Positions 14,898 through 26,842 of a DNA stretch of 64,000 nt are shown in pieces (position 1 is the first letter of the stretch; every line of letters starts with the position of its first letter). The stretch lies in contig ML210155.1 in the NCBI GenBank assembly GCA_004369085.1, positions 124,001 through 188,000 of the forward strand, given 5' to 3'. A program made the position numbers and the translations under genes. The DNA is from Coprinopsis marcescibilis (Eukaryota; Basidiomycota; Agaricomycetes; Agaricales; Psathyrellaceae). The notes under the pieces are model-generated. The model made no database searches. It was not told where the DNA came from and saw only the letters and a list, made by a program, of their open reading frames with translations.

Positions 14898-16623
14898 AAT
14901 AAAACATCTCTGCGCTTCCTCTTCAGTTCTTAGCAACCCCCTCTCAGCCTTTCGAAACCCGAATGCTGTTCCACTGATGCCGGCCACGTTCAGTTATGGC
15001 CAACTCAACACGAACTTTCGGTCGATCCCTGGAATACGCCGATGCCGTTCTGCTTTTCCCATTTCTGGGACAGCATGACCGTCCAACTTTACCAATCATT
15101 CGGGTTTCATATACCAAGCCGCCCACCTACCTCCACCGCTCAACCGATCGCATAGAGGCTCATCTCCGGATCAGAAACCTACTCGATCTACATCTGGCTC
15201 TGCAACAGGCCTTGCCGTTGGCCTAATGGTATATGAACTTTATCCATAGGAGGAATCGGGTACCCAATGTCCAGTACGCATGTTTACATACAAGGCTGTT
15301 AAAGACCGGTGTACGCCCTCGGACTGCTTGTTAAAGTGGTGGATGACCCGCCCGATGGGTTTTATAGACCCTAGGTGAAAGGAAAGCGGCATGAATGGCG
15401 CATGGGCGCGTGACGGACGCAGGCCAGCTTATTTGCGGCGTTTTCGGTAATCGGAGGAGACATTTGCGGGTAAGATGAATTCGCAAGCACGGTTATGCTC
15501 GCCGTCGCGCGTTCATTGTCGCTATGCTCCTCGGAGAGGTGGGATCCCAAGAACTACGTTGGAAACTGAGCTTCCTTTTCGATGCGGCTCTAATCGTTCC
15601 ATGTGCTCTTGGTGCAGGATTTGCACTATTACCGCACGAGGTGATGCTGAAGGGACAAAGAGACGTTCGGCGGGGAAACAGGCTACACGGTCACACCGTT
15701 GTTGCTGTTTGCAGCAATGAGACTAGCTGATTACCCTAGCGATGTGGGGAAGTTGTGGGGAAGTAAGCTTGAAACCGAGAAGTCCGAGTAGCTGTCAGAG
15801 CGCATGCAATAGGCAACACTATACTTATGCTCCGACGCAAGCTTTCATAAATCTGACACGGAAGGACTAGCCGTTGAGATGTGATAACACAATCGTAGCA
15901 GGCTAGTCGGTCTGTTGACTCTACATCTGGATTAATTCCTTGCCGTGACTTTCTCAAGTTTGCTGCAAGTGGCCCCACAAATCGATAGATGAAATAGTTA
16001 CACTTTTTATTTTAGAAGGAGAAACCTCCAGCCGCACCCGTAGATCCTGATATTACCTTGCAAGACTGAGGAGCCAATGTGAAGGAATTGTGATTTACCA
16101 GATTTGTACGGAATGATGCCAGTGACAATAAGGGTTACCGTTCCTTTCTGGAATGAGAAACACACTTTTTCCAATACATATGAAATTCAAATAGTGACAT
16201 ATATGAGAGCACGAGTGTAGCGGAAGCGCTGCATTGAAGTACCACCTTGGTCCGTCCAAAGATCAAGTCAAAAATAGATTGAAGCCAAATGACCGTTTTC
16301 TCGACTGTACTGGGTCCTTCGGTGCGCCTTCCCGACCTTTCCATGGGAGAGAATATGGCCGTACGTCTTATCGGTGATTGCGGGATGTATTCTCTGGAGA
16401 ATCGCATGGTTAAACGGCGGGAAAGCAGGTAAAAGCTCTTGTAAATCGGGCCACTTTTCTCCGAAGCTCGCCCAAGGACCATAGAGAAATCCCCTCGCTT
16501 CACAAGTACATAGAACATCAATTAAAAACCTTGCCAGAGAGCAAGTAGTTTCGGCGAGATAAAAGGACATTGAAATCAGAGATTGCATCTATGTGGAACC
16601 TATCGATGGTCTACTAATATCGC
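14898..16623. other. Gene-poor stretch downstream of MRS2
   Basis: After the MRS2 3' UTR there are only short, unconnected frames (14996-15226, 15524-15730, and minus-strand 16135-16588). One at 15524 contains a hydrophobic run (KLSFLFDAALIVPCALGAGF) but no start, splicing or family match. No RNA gene or repeat recognised. Confidence 0.4.
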
Positions 16624-17109
16624 ATGGGCCCAGCCTCGCACATCCCCAAAGATCAGTGCTCTTATGTTCAAGATCCGGTCGGTACAGGTCTGATGGAAAT
16701 AAAACCCGCGACGTTGCCCTGGTCTTTGGAGAACGCCAAGGTGCAGGAGACAATCGAGGTCGCAAGAAATCCGAGGAGCAATGCAAGACTTCCGACGTCA
16801 CATGAAAAAGATGGACTTGGGACATTGATTGAGAGCATGGATTGTCGAAGGAAAAAAGAAATCGAGAAGGAAAGTTACATCATTGTCGATGATGGGTCCG
16901 TACAGCGCGTGCTGAGAGGAGTGTCTAGGATGGTGAATGTGAAGGGTGAGAACGGAAATGAATTGGATTTTGGGGGTTCTGTGAAGGGAAGAAACCGAGA
17001 CGTCATGGAAAGGGCTTGGATTCAAGAAACGTCAACTGACTGCATGGTTGTGCGGAATGAAGGGGTTGAAGATGCTCAAATATCATTGAGAAATGGCGTC
17101 AGAGCTTGA
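16624..17109 (+). CDS. Hypothetical ORF, 161 codons, weak support
   Basis: The frame has no intron and encodes a polar protein rich in Glu, Lys, Arg and Val (patches such as EKESYIIVDDGSVQRVLRGV). I recognise no domain, signal peptide or membrane segment. It lies in a gene-poor block with no obvious partner, and composition alone cannot separate it from a chance ORF. Function unknown. Confidence 0.2.
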   Translation: MGPASHIPKDQCSYVQDPVGTGLMEIKPATLPWSLENAKVQETIEVARNPRSNARLPTSHEKDGLGTLIESMDCRRKKEIEKESYIIVDDGSVQRVLRGVSRMVNVKGENGNELDFGGSVKGRNRDVMERAWIQETSTDCMVVRNEGVEDAQISLRNGVRA

Positions 17110-18873
17110 CCCATTGTATAGCTTCAGGGTTGAGGAGATTGGGGCACTGTTGAGGCAGAGCAACTTCGGCCGGTGGATGGCAGAGAGCTCGGTAGTCCAC
17201 AGTCCTGTTCAAGCTGCTACGAAATGGAAATGAATGAACGCCTGACCATTCTCCTAGGTCAAGAACTCATGTTGTTTCGATGTGACGCCGTTCCAGGTTT
17301 CCAGGGTTTGAAAAGCGCACTTGCATTCCATTGAATCTACGGCCAGGTGTTACCGCAGCTGTAACACGAAACGGCTTGTCAGAAGTTGTCAAAACTCCGT
17401 TGCCGTGTAAGCCGAAACCCTGTGCCAGTGGATACTGGAGCCAGAATGAGAACGGATCATAAGACGAGGATCTTGATTGCTATGAGTGCCACCCATGTAC
17501 CCCAGGATCTCAACCCCGTAGTCCGACAACAGTTTTTCTTCTCGGAAACGGTGACAATAGAGCTCGATTTAGACAGTTGCATGCATTGGCAGTCATAAAT
17601 AATCCATGGCCCCTGCGCAGGCATGCCAAGTCTTGTACCCTCCGACTGCTTTCCGCGAAACAAGTCGGCGCCGCTGATGAAGGAGATTTAGTGGCACTTG
17701 CGGCGTGGTTGGTAATGTAGAAAGGCCATCGATGTACATTGGCGGAGTGGGTAATGCTGTTTCCAGGGAAGTTGGTCACCGAGTTAACGGAGAGAGTGAG
17801 GTAGGGGTGCACGCACGGGGGGGCTGTCGCGTCAGTTAGGTGGTCAGGTGGCCCATGTGGGTCAAGGTAGCGAAGCTGTACTGACGGTTGTATCGGAGAT
17901 GCGCTGCAATACCCTCGTCCATCGATGGCGATGGACAGTAACCGGGCTCTGTGCAAGACGAGAAGGCAAACGCAAACTCTTACCAATCTTGTCGCCCATT
18001 CGAGTATGCGCGAGCCAGCTAGCTAGGGTGGCGTAACGGCCTGGCACGGAGGCAAAGGTGGCCTCACCCTGTCGGCCTTTCTGCAGTTACAGATTATACC
18101 GAGTGCCGTCGGAGGATGTGCCTGCCGTATTAATGGAAACAAATGCGCAGGCAAGCTAGGCGCCGCCCACAATGGAAGGTGGACACGTTGTTGTCGAGTT
18201 TAGGAGAACAATAACCCAGAGAGAGGAGATGGATGGATGCTTCACGAGGCTGAGGACCCTTCTCTGAGGGTCATGAGAAAGGCGGTCAGGTGGGAGCAAT
18301 CGACAGTGGGGTGGACGCGAGGGCAGATAGAAGCCTTGTCCGTTGCTGGCGAGCAGCAGAAAGTCTTTGCAACGGGACAGAATACTTACGACCAGCCGAG
18401 ATTTGCATCTGTAAAGGAAGACGGAGATCGACCAAAGATAAGAGAAAACCTGAGAAAGTTGAAACGTACAGAGTGAAGAATTCGAGCATCCAAAGCGAGT
18501 CGACATTGTCAAAACTCATGAGAATGGGATAACGATTTGCTGGACTTGCCGGATGAACACATCAAGCGCGAATCCGCGTATTACATCATGTATATGACGT
18601 TTTGGCGAGATGGCAGACGTACATATACAGGGGGCCAATGTCTGAATAAAATACAAGGGTCCTGGTGACCCATGGGACGAGCAAAACGTGGCGAGATGAA
18701 TACATTACAGGTAAGTATAAGAATAAGTTGAGGCATCATCTCAAAGTCGTGGTGATCGCGCGCCGCGTCCATGTAATCCTGAGGCCTGTCAAGATCGAAA
18801 AGAGGTGTCCATTTGCAAGAATGGCGCAAGATGCACGCAGCAGGGCAAGGGGTAGAAGGTTGTGTTGACACAA
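17110..18873. other. Noncoding stretch including 3' region of the membrane-protein gene
   Basis: No convincing gene seen on either strand. The minus frame 17510-17986 and the short frames near 18156-18532 overlap one another in several registers and show no conserved pattern. The part adjoining 18874 should be the 3' UTR of the next gene. Confidence 0.4.
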
Positions 18874-20572
18874 TCATCGCCGGCAAGCACCAGGAGGTAA
18901 ATCTGGCATCAAGTAGTGCAATTGCTTGCCCTCAACACCCCCAGGCCCGAAACTGCTCTTGTTTTGCAACACATTCACATTTGAGTCGCTATCTCCTGTC
19001 CCAGGTCGTGAGCTGGTCACGTTCCGTGTCGAATAATGCGGTTGAGGAGAAGGAGATGGTTGGGACTGGTGTGATTGGGAATGATGGTCCACGGACTCAT
19101 CCAAAGGTGAGTGAGACAATGGTGAAGAAGAGAACGAAGCTGGCTGAGCTGCCAATGCAGAAGAGGATGGTGCAGAAGAAGAAGTAACAGGTAAAGGAAC
19201 TTCGTTAGCATCGTAGGCGGGTACGGGCTTGCGCTTTGGGCGTGGACCGAGTGAGGCTCTGTGTGCCTTCTTCGCTTCGGCAGAGGTCGCTGGTGATGGA
19301 GAAGCCATATCGCCTCTCGTAGGGCTGTCGTGCGTCGCAGAGGTCGCGGTGAGAGATGGGTTGCGTGAGACCGAGACATCACTTGTTTGCACTCGTGGAT
19401 ACTGACGGGCCCTAGCATCAGTGGAGGTATGTCTTGTACGATCTCCTATAAGACCCAAGTCTACCGAATCGGGATAGGAAGGTCTTCGACCGCTTGACAT
19501 TCCACCAATTTCGTGGACGGCATGACTGGAACTGGAAATATTTCGCCCCATGCCCAGCTCGTTCCGCGAGTCGCGGCTTGCGTTGCGATGGTGGAGGGTC
19601 GGGAGTTGTGCCAATGCAAGAGCACTGTCATGATCTTCATAGCTGTTCATTAGGCTGTTCTTGCGACTGGCTCTGCCCCCCAATTTCTCCTCTGAAGGAT
19701 TACCCCCGATAGCCTCATCAGAGTTGGTCATCAAGATTGGACCCATGGATCCAGTGTTGGAACGATGGTTTCCGCGAGCAGAGGAAAGTCGACGAGACCG
19801 ACCACCGTGATTGGCTGGGTTGACCTTCTTTCCGTATGCTGTTCTGGAATCTGCGGACCCAAGTCCATTCCAACCCCGAACGACGCCGATCCCACCTTGC
19901 TTTCCGTGCACCGACCGACGCTGCTTCCGACGGAGGAAGAAAAATGCTGCCAGGCATGCGATCAGCAAGGCTAGGCCCCCCAGTACGATTCCTACTATCG
20001 TTCCCGTATTGAGGCGAGTTTTCTCGGGGACCTTTCCAGGCAGTGCAGGGATGGTGGATGGATCTGGGTCGGGATTCGAATCAGTTGGGGATGCCGGTGG
20101 GGGTGGTAAGCAAGAGGTGTCATCCCCAGGTATAACTTGGAACCCTGGTGATGTTCTGGAGAAGTCGGCTGAAGGAATGAGAGCGGTAACATTGTAAGTC
20201 CCTGGGGGAACGTCGACGGAAGGCCACACGAAAGTGTTTGTGTCGAGGTCAGGATCCAAGGTAGTGACGAGGTTGTTCGTGATAGTGATGTCTACAGCGT
20301 CTGAGCCGAATGAAGTCACTTTCAAGGACATTATGAGGTCCCCATCCCCATGGTAAAACCACTCGAAAAGTGCAGCTTCGCAGGTTCGAAGAGGTTCGAT
20401 AGACTCGAATAGTAGGGTGATCGGTATTGGAACTATTAGGCGCAGCAATCGGTAAGTAGTGATATCAATAGGATTGTAATGACATACTTTGTCGTTTGTT
20501 CAGCTCATTCTGTTGGATACCTCCATCTAAGGAGCCCTTAGCTGGAACAAAAGTGAGTTGGGGTCGAACCAT
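18874..20572 (-). CDS. Single-pass membrane protein with short ectodomain and long Ser-rich tail
   Basis: Joining exon 20572-20488 to 20432-18874 across a 55-base intron (20487-20433, GTATGT...AATAG) gives about 547 residues. Residues about 30-130 look like a beta-sandwich ectodomain (TCEAALFEW..., VWPSVDVPPGTYNVTALIP). A Pro/Asp linker follows. One transmembrane helix lies at about 171-195 (GIVLGGLALLIACLAAFFF), followed by a stop-transfer cluster RRKQRR. The remaining 350 residues are disordered, rich in Ser, Pro, Arg and His, with many possible phosphosites. This is the layout of many Agaricomycete membrane proteins of unknown role and resembles fungal wall-stress sensors, which is inference. 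No signal peptide is visible with ATG 20572, so an upstream exon may be missing; in-frame TGA lies just upstream of that ATG. Confidence 0.75.
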
Positions 20573-22938
20573 GGCCCTCCAAAGTCAGCTGGTGTGGTAA
20601 CAAGGCTGAAGTAGCGAGTCCTAGACTCAAGCAGCTTGCAACGAGCCTCCAATACAGTCAAAGCTGAATGAGAGCGACAAGCTACCCTGCGTGGCAAGGG
20701 AAGTCGTCGTCGTGGAGGTACAAGGCGAAGAGGGGACAAATGGCCGTTGAGCGGATGTCTGGAAGAAGTTTGCCAGCGGCCGGACAGCATGGCACCCACT
20801 GTTGCCGCAGTCTCGCCGAAGAGCCCTAGCCTAATCAGATATCTTCTCCATTGGTCACGCTGGCCTTATGCCGTCATCGCTTAACAACAAGCTCGGGAAA
20901 TCCTTGGAGGGATACTTTGAAAGATGTAAGGGTAAAGATAAGATGACAGGCTCTCTATTATCAGTCAAACGACAGAGCAGAGCAAAGTAGAAAATGCCAT
21001 TTTGCCGACATCACGGCGACAAGACTTGTCTAATGTTCCCGGCCTTTTAGTAGATGCTGTCTCCAGACGCTGAATTACTGAAAAACGAATACAGAGTACA
21101 CAGATAGCTAGCAACAAGTACTCTGGTGAACGTCGGTTACTTGAATCGTTTATTATGTTCCGTGAGAGTGGTGTTAGTGCGGTCTGAAGAAGTCGTAAAA
21201 CCCCATTAATTTCCCATAGTTTACTACCTTCCTCAAGTATGACAGCCTGAGTGCATAACTAGCTCTGTAGATACGAATGCTTGCAGAATGTAGATGGCAT
21301 TCCTTGAATATTCCCATGGAATACATCCCTTGATCAGTCCAATATACTCGCCACATATTCGAGTGGTCGTGTGGCTTATTGAACGACAAATCATATTGTG
21401 TAGCTGACAGTTTGAGACACCATATCTAGTCTCATTATGATAAATACAGCGGGATCCAGCTGTTGGGGCGCTCTACGAGCCGCATATTGACGGTTAAGCG
21501 CCCAGGCGGAAAGACACCTTGGCAATGTTATCCGCTCCGGGCAAAGCCTGAAAATCAAATGTTACCAAAACATGTTACAATGGAGCACTCTCCTTACAGG
21601 TCTATTATTATCCAGGCTGGAGCGCTTTACGCGTCGATAAAATAGGTACGAGAATGTGTAGGACTTACAACTATCTGCGCCACCTTCAGGACGCTTTGGC
21701 ACACAGCTGGAGTCGAGGCCTTTAAGCCAAGGAGCCCTTGCGCAAGGTTTGTTGCTGCCACCTCTATACGGGAGGGAGAATGAATAAGAGCTCAGGGATC
21801 CAGCAAGTGTATTCGCAAAAGAAAGGCTCCAAATCACTTTTACGATCCGTACGTCCAACTTCGTATGTCTTGTGCTGGTATAGACTGACGTAAAGCTGAT
21901 AGTCGGAAAATTTGAGCTTTACAAACCATTTCCCTTTATTTCGACTTATGACCACCACGTTTCCCGGAGCTAAGGTATTATTGAATTGTTCCATTGGACT
22001 ATATCTTGACTTGTCGCACAAAGTACTATCTCAAAGCTGATGTGGATTGGTGTACTCTTGCTATATTTCAAAGAGTCTGTGCCACTGCACGAACCCACTG
22101 GCCTCGCACGAGAAAGTATGAGGCAGAAATGTCTGTTCCGCAGGTACAAATACAGTTTTTGTCTGCTTAGTGTGATGCTCAACACCCTCTTCATCATGGC
22201 ATCGAAAGGCTTGAAGCGTCTATGTGGCGCCCAAGTATATATTTCCGGTGTGTAATGGTATAGCCTCTTGAAATTAATCGCGTATAGTCCGACGTATTGT
22301 CCAGTTCTCGGCGCCTATTGCGCTAGCTCATGAACGTGGGAGCATCGTCTCTTCCAACCAGTCTGATTCATCTAGGCTGTTATCGTGACAGTCCGAGTAT
22401 AATACGGGCACTGAAGCTGTGTTCGAGCGGCTCCCTTGTCATTTGCAAACTTGAACACCTCTTAACCTCTTAACCTTCTTCAAAATTTAATTGCCGAGAG
22501 AATATCGGACGATAACAATGCATGTATCTCCACTGGTCTTTGGCTGTCACCAGTCAATCGAGTCCTGTCAGCAACTGCGAGCGGATGGTTGTCGGGTTAC
22601 AGCCCTCATACATCTTCAATCCCCTGCAGTTCAGGGGCCGCCAAGTCCTACCCCGTCTCCAGCGCTTAAGTAATTACTCTTCCGTTCGGTTAATTCCCCG
22701 CACCTCGCCTGGATGACGCAACTGATACTTGGACGGTTCTGCGTCCAATCACTACCCGCGGGACCTGAAGTCTGAAGGCATATTTAACTTGTGGCAGTGA
22801 GAAACTTGGATCCACCACGGTCATGCCCAGATGCTTTGGCTTAGGTGTGACAACATAAGCCCGAAGCTCTGATGGCAACGGCCTGGGAATGCCCTTTCTT
22901 GGACTAAATCGATAGCCCCTTACCAGCGATCCTGCGCA
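20573..22938. other. Intergenic region
   Basis: Probably contains the promoter, and perhaps a missing first exon, of the minus-strand membrane protein (a Ser/Thr-rich frame occurs around 20640-20790), and the upstream region of the F-box gene. From 20850 to 22900 I see only short unrelated frames. No tRNA, no clear transposon ends. Confidence 0.4.
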
Positions 22939-24422
22939 ATGTCTGTGGATTCTCTTCCACAAGAACTAGTAGATCTCATATTCGCCCTCCTATGTGACGA
23001 CCGAAGAGCTTTGGCGGCGTTGTCTCTCGTATGCCGTCGATTTCGCACACCCGTCCAGAGACTCTTATTCCATAAATACAGATTATCGCTACCCAACTGC
23101 TATGAACACAACGATCCAACCTTCCAGGCCATCCCCAAGCGTTTATCTGAGGTGCTGATTAGCTCCCCGCACCTCGCGCCTTACATTGAAACCTTGATAA
23201 TTGGATGCCCAACCGCCCGAAACCGACTTGACTTCCGTCAATCGATTAGGCATTCGATCTTACCCGCTTGGATTGAAGACGGACTTTACCTACAATCCCA
23301 GCCCTTCACTTCCTCTATGCTCACAAATTTGAAGCGGATGGAGTTTAACGCACCGTACGATCGATCAGGCACTGGCTATCACACATTTGACTCTGCGGGG
23401 TATTTTGAAGGTTCCCTACGCGTGGCTCAAGACGTTTCCGGCACTAGAAGAACTATTTCTCGAGGGGGTAACCTTCGTGAAAGAGTCCAACCAGACTACT
23501 GTAGCCGACACAATGAGCTCACAACACCCTCAAGTGGAAGTCGGACAACGCCTTCCGAGAATAAAACGTTTGAAATTAGGATTATCAAACAGGAGTTGGG
23601 TACCAGCGTCATTTCTGGGATACATTGGACATTCCTCATCAATCCCTTTGGATGACCTCCAAGAGTTGTCGTTGAGCGAAACCCTCTCTCCCGGGCCTGT
23701 GGTTTTCAACAGCCTCGGGTTCCTTGTCTTCATAGCCAGTCCGGCTGAGGTCCTTTTGGACCGCATGTTTCCCAACCTCACAAGACTGGAAGTGGATATA
23801 CATAGTAAGCTCAAGGATTCAAGTTAATCTAATCAGAACCGTTCCGCTGATACAAAATGCTCCTTGGGTATTAGGATCCAGGCCAGATTTAGAGGTGTCC
23901 AATTCACCCGACTGGATCAACTTCTCCCACCTTTCTAACCTGGAACACATTCAAATCAATATCGAAATTCCCCCAGAAGACGAAGTCAGGGCTGCACGAC
24001 ACGTGGAATGGCTCGGGGACCGATTGCAGCCTGGTCTTGTCTCTTGCCCGAAGCTGCGAACCCTTACTCTCCGCTTCTCTGTGCTTCAAGGTCGTAAGAA
24101 TGCGGTATCAGAAGTATCAGGGGAACTTCCGCCGGGCCTTGCTACTCACTTGGAGAAATTCTTTCTCGGATTCAGGGCCGCAGAGGTCGTGGAGCTATCC
24201 CTTTGTGTGCCTAAGTCTGCTGCGAATCAGGAAAGGCTTGACGAGTTCAAGTCGATTTTTTCGCGGTTGGAGGACATGGGCCCTGCGAGTTTCAGGCTAT
24301 CAATCACAATTTGTAAGTTCGAGACCTTTACTGATAGTGGTTCAAATTTTGACTCGAATAATGCAGTGAAGGATTCTCCGGTTTGCATGTTTCCTGCGGA
24401 CCATGACGACTTTTGGGATTAA
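22939..24422 (+). pseudogene. F-box protein gene with an internal frame-breaking deletion
   Basis: Begins with a good F-box (LPQELVDLIFALL, LSLVCRRFRTPVQRLLFHKY), the domain that recruits Skp1 in SCF ubiquitin ligases, followed by leucine-rich-type repeats. At about 23355 the frame ends its homology after MEFNAP and resumes in another frame at DQALAITHLTLRG (about 23370). The intact convergent paralogue at 24777-26263 has 24 more residues here (between EFNGP and QVLPITHL), so about 62 bases are missing and the frame shifts. Only 14-26 bases lie between any usable donor and acceptor, too short for an intron. Downstream coding is preserved: intron 23815-23874, and probably a frame-neutral 54-base intron near 24314. 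The loss is therefore recent, or an assembly error. Confidence 0.75.
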
Positions 24423-24776
24423 AAGCAAAGCCCGAAGTGAACGCAGAATATTGTCGCGTACGAATAGAGTTTTGGGACTCGGAGTGAGAATGGGAAAGAG
24501 CTCAAACCTTGTGGGAAGGAAAATTCAGTTCTTCGTATTGTTCAGTCGAGTCACAATGGCCTCCAGGCTTATGGGTAGTCTAGTGTAGGCGTTGGTGTAT
24601 CCCTTGGTGCATATCATGCTTGAACGTATAAATGATTCAGATGAGTGCCGTGTACGAAAGAGTCCTCAATCACGATGATAACATTCTTTACGCGTGAAAA
24701 TCCGTGGATTAGCGCCCAAAGCGAGATGGGTCGAATCTCTAGTGAGCTAAAACTACTGCGGCTGCAACGTAATACT
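24423..24776. other. Convergent intergenic region between the two F-box genes
   Basis: Holds the 3' UTRs of two tail-to-tail genes. No additional feature seen. Confidence 0.4.
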
Positions 24777-26263
24777 CTAAATGACAAAAAAAGAGGTATG
24801 ATCAGGGTAAACGTCTCGAAAGTCTATCGCTGTTAAAAGACTATGTTGGTGTGTGATCATCAAATACAATGGCATTGGCGCAGACTTACGAGCTACAAAT
24901 TCAACCTTGAGGCGGTTTGTGCGATCGGATAGTCGAGGGAACAGCTCAGCTAGTTCTGATTTTTTTGTTTCAGGTGGTTCAGATGCGAATTTGAAAGTCG
25001 CGATCTTCAAGTGGACAACCCAGGCTCGTTCTGAAAGCCAAAGCACCAGATCTTCCAGCAGGGTTGCAACCTCGGGCCATATTGCGCGGTCGTCAGGGCT
25101 GGGATTTGTCCAATTTCTAAACCAGCAGTTTAATTGGACCATCTGCAAGTTTTGGGAGTTCAGGCCCTTGAACCATTCTTGGAGCTCGGCGGTAGTGTCT
25201 TGTGCCTCCTCTAACACCGCTTGAAGGTCGAGTAGCACGCCTAGGGTCTCCAGAGCAGAAAACATACTCAAATCCGGCCATTCACTGGGAAGCACAGCAT
25301 AATCTGCGATGATTCCAAGAGTTAGCCGTAGCACAAGTGACAAGGGTGGGCGCTCTTCTCACCGTTGTGTTGGAGTGCCAACTTTGTTAAATGTGGGAGT
25401 TGGCGGTGCAGTAGCTCCGCAGCCTTTTTTCGAAACTCGCAATGAAGTTGGTAGTAATTGTCGTTTGCATTGAGGGCCCATCGACTCTGCTTACACATCA
25501 CCTCTTCGAGCTGTACCAGCGATATCACGGGACAAGTCGTAATCCAATCGACAAAATTGCCGATTTGTTTGACGCCTAGTTGAATGTTCAACCTCTTGAG
25601 GCTGGTCATGTGTTTTTCGCGAAGTTGTTGCGCCTTTCCAACCTTCTTCCTGTTCTTTGGCTCCCCCTTGAATTCAACTTCCTCCAATAACAGCACATCC
25701 AGCCGGGTGAACGTCTCGAACCACCACAGCGGAACATCCGTAACATTGGTTAATGCTAGGTGTGTTATGGGCAGCACCTGACCAACGTAAACGCGTTGAG
25801 TACCAACCTCCATACGAGTCGGCAAGTCTTGCCACTTGAGGTTGCGCCCTTCTGGTCCATTAAACTCCAACCGCTCGAGATTGACAAGCTGTGCATATAG
25901 TGACGAGAGCGCCCGACGAAAGTGCCCCAGAGCACTGCTGTCGAGCTGACTGCCTTGATGTAGGGTAGTTCCGATGACCAGCGTGCGGATGCAGGGGCCG
26001 ATTGATGGGTTTCTCTCTATCGACTTTGTTAAAGGCAAGCCAGAGGGGTGCTGTGTTTGCTTGAATGCTCTTGTCGAAGCGGATGTGGTCCTCGTACTCT
26101 GCTCGAGAGGAAGCTTGATCCTGTAGGCCGTGTAAAGCGTCCTCTGAGACACTTGCAGGAAGTTGCGAGAGACTAGAGCAGCGGCGACTAGTGAGGCCCT
26201 GTCTCCCGAAAGGTACTTGAAGGTGAGGTCCAGGAGCTCATCTGCAAGGCATGAGATGGGCAT
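24777..26263 (-). CDS. F-box protein, paralogue of the neighbouring broken copy
   Basis: Starts at ATG 26263 with an F-box (LADELLDLTFKYL, LVAAALVSRNFLQVSQRTLYTAY), predicted to bind Skp1 and present a substrate to an SCF ubiquitin ligase. The remainder is a leucine-rich-type repeat region (LERLEFNGP, ITHLALTNV, LDVLLLEEVEF, LKRLNIQLG), probably the substrate-binding face. Intron 1 lies inside LQHN|DYAVLP (donor near 25364, phase 1). A last intron after KVEFVA leads to the short exon ending HTSFFVI at 24777. The frame is continuous. The substrate is unknown; such proteins are numerous in Agaricomycetes and usually lineage-specific. Confidence 0.85.
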
Positions 26264-26571
26264 ATCAACCTGTGAAATAGGGATACAAAAGGCTTATTGA
26301 GCGGTATATAACCATACGGCTTGTGTGCCCGTGTGTCACCGCTCATAATTGCTGTACTGATGCATCAGCCCGCGCGTTGCATCAACCTGTACACAACGCA
26401 ACTTGAAGCGCTAAGATGTAGATGTAGCGAAACTACTTACTGATATCATCACCTTCAGGTATAGTAGACGTCGATGGCGAGAGAGGCAGAGCGCAAAGTA
26501 ACGTTCACGCTTGGGAAGACATTAGTCTGCTTCTTTGCGCCAGATTCCCATCAGCGTTAGAGTCTGTCAAT

Positions 26572-26644
26572 GGTTCAATGGTCTAGTGGTTATGATTTCT
26601 GTCTTACACACAGAAGGTCTCCAGTTCGATCCTGGATTGAACCA
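26572..26644 (+). tRNA. tRNA-Val (anticodon TAC)
   Basis: 73 bases fold as a complete cloverleaf. The acceptor stem pairs GGTTCAA with TTGAACC and the discriminator is A. The anticodon stem TCTGT/ACAGA closes the loop CTTACAC, so the anticodon is TAC (reads GUA, valine). The T arm is TCCAG-TTCGATC-CTGGA. A T5 run at 26646-26650 is the RNA polymerase III terminator. No intron. Body nearly identical to the second valine tRNA at 30688. Confidence 0.93.
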
Positions 26645-26842
26645 CTTTTTATTTCTCGTTGCTTCTGACAACCAGACATTTCAAGTGTTATCAACATAAA
26701 ATGCATCTGAATGACTTTCCAAGCCCCGAAAATTAAGCGGAGTAAATGTCTCGAGACTCGAGGCAGACCAGTTATACTTGATGGACAACCACAAAGCTAT
26801 GTACAATTAATCACCAAAACGCCTCCAAGTTCTAACCTCATC

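Noticed and set aside
18156..18532. Overlapping short frames on both strands near the 3' end of the membrane-protein gene
   Set aside because: Three or more registers open at once without start context, splicing or similarity; chance openness.
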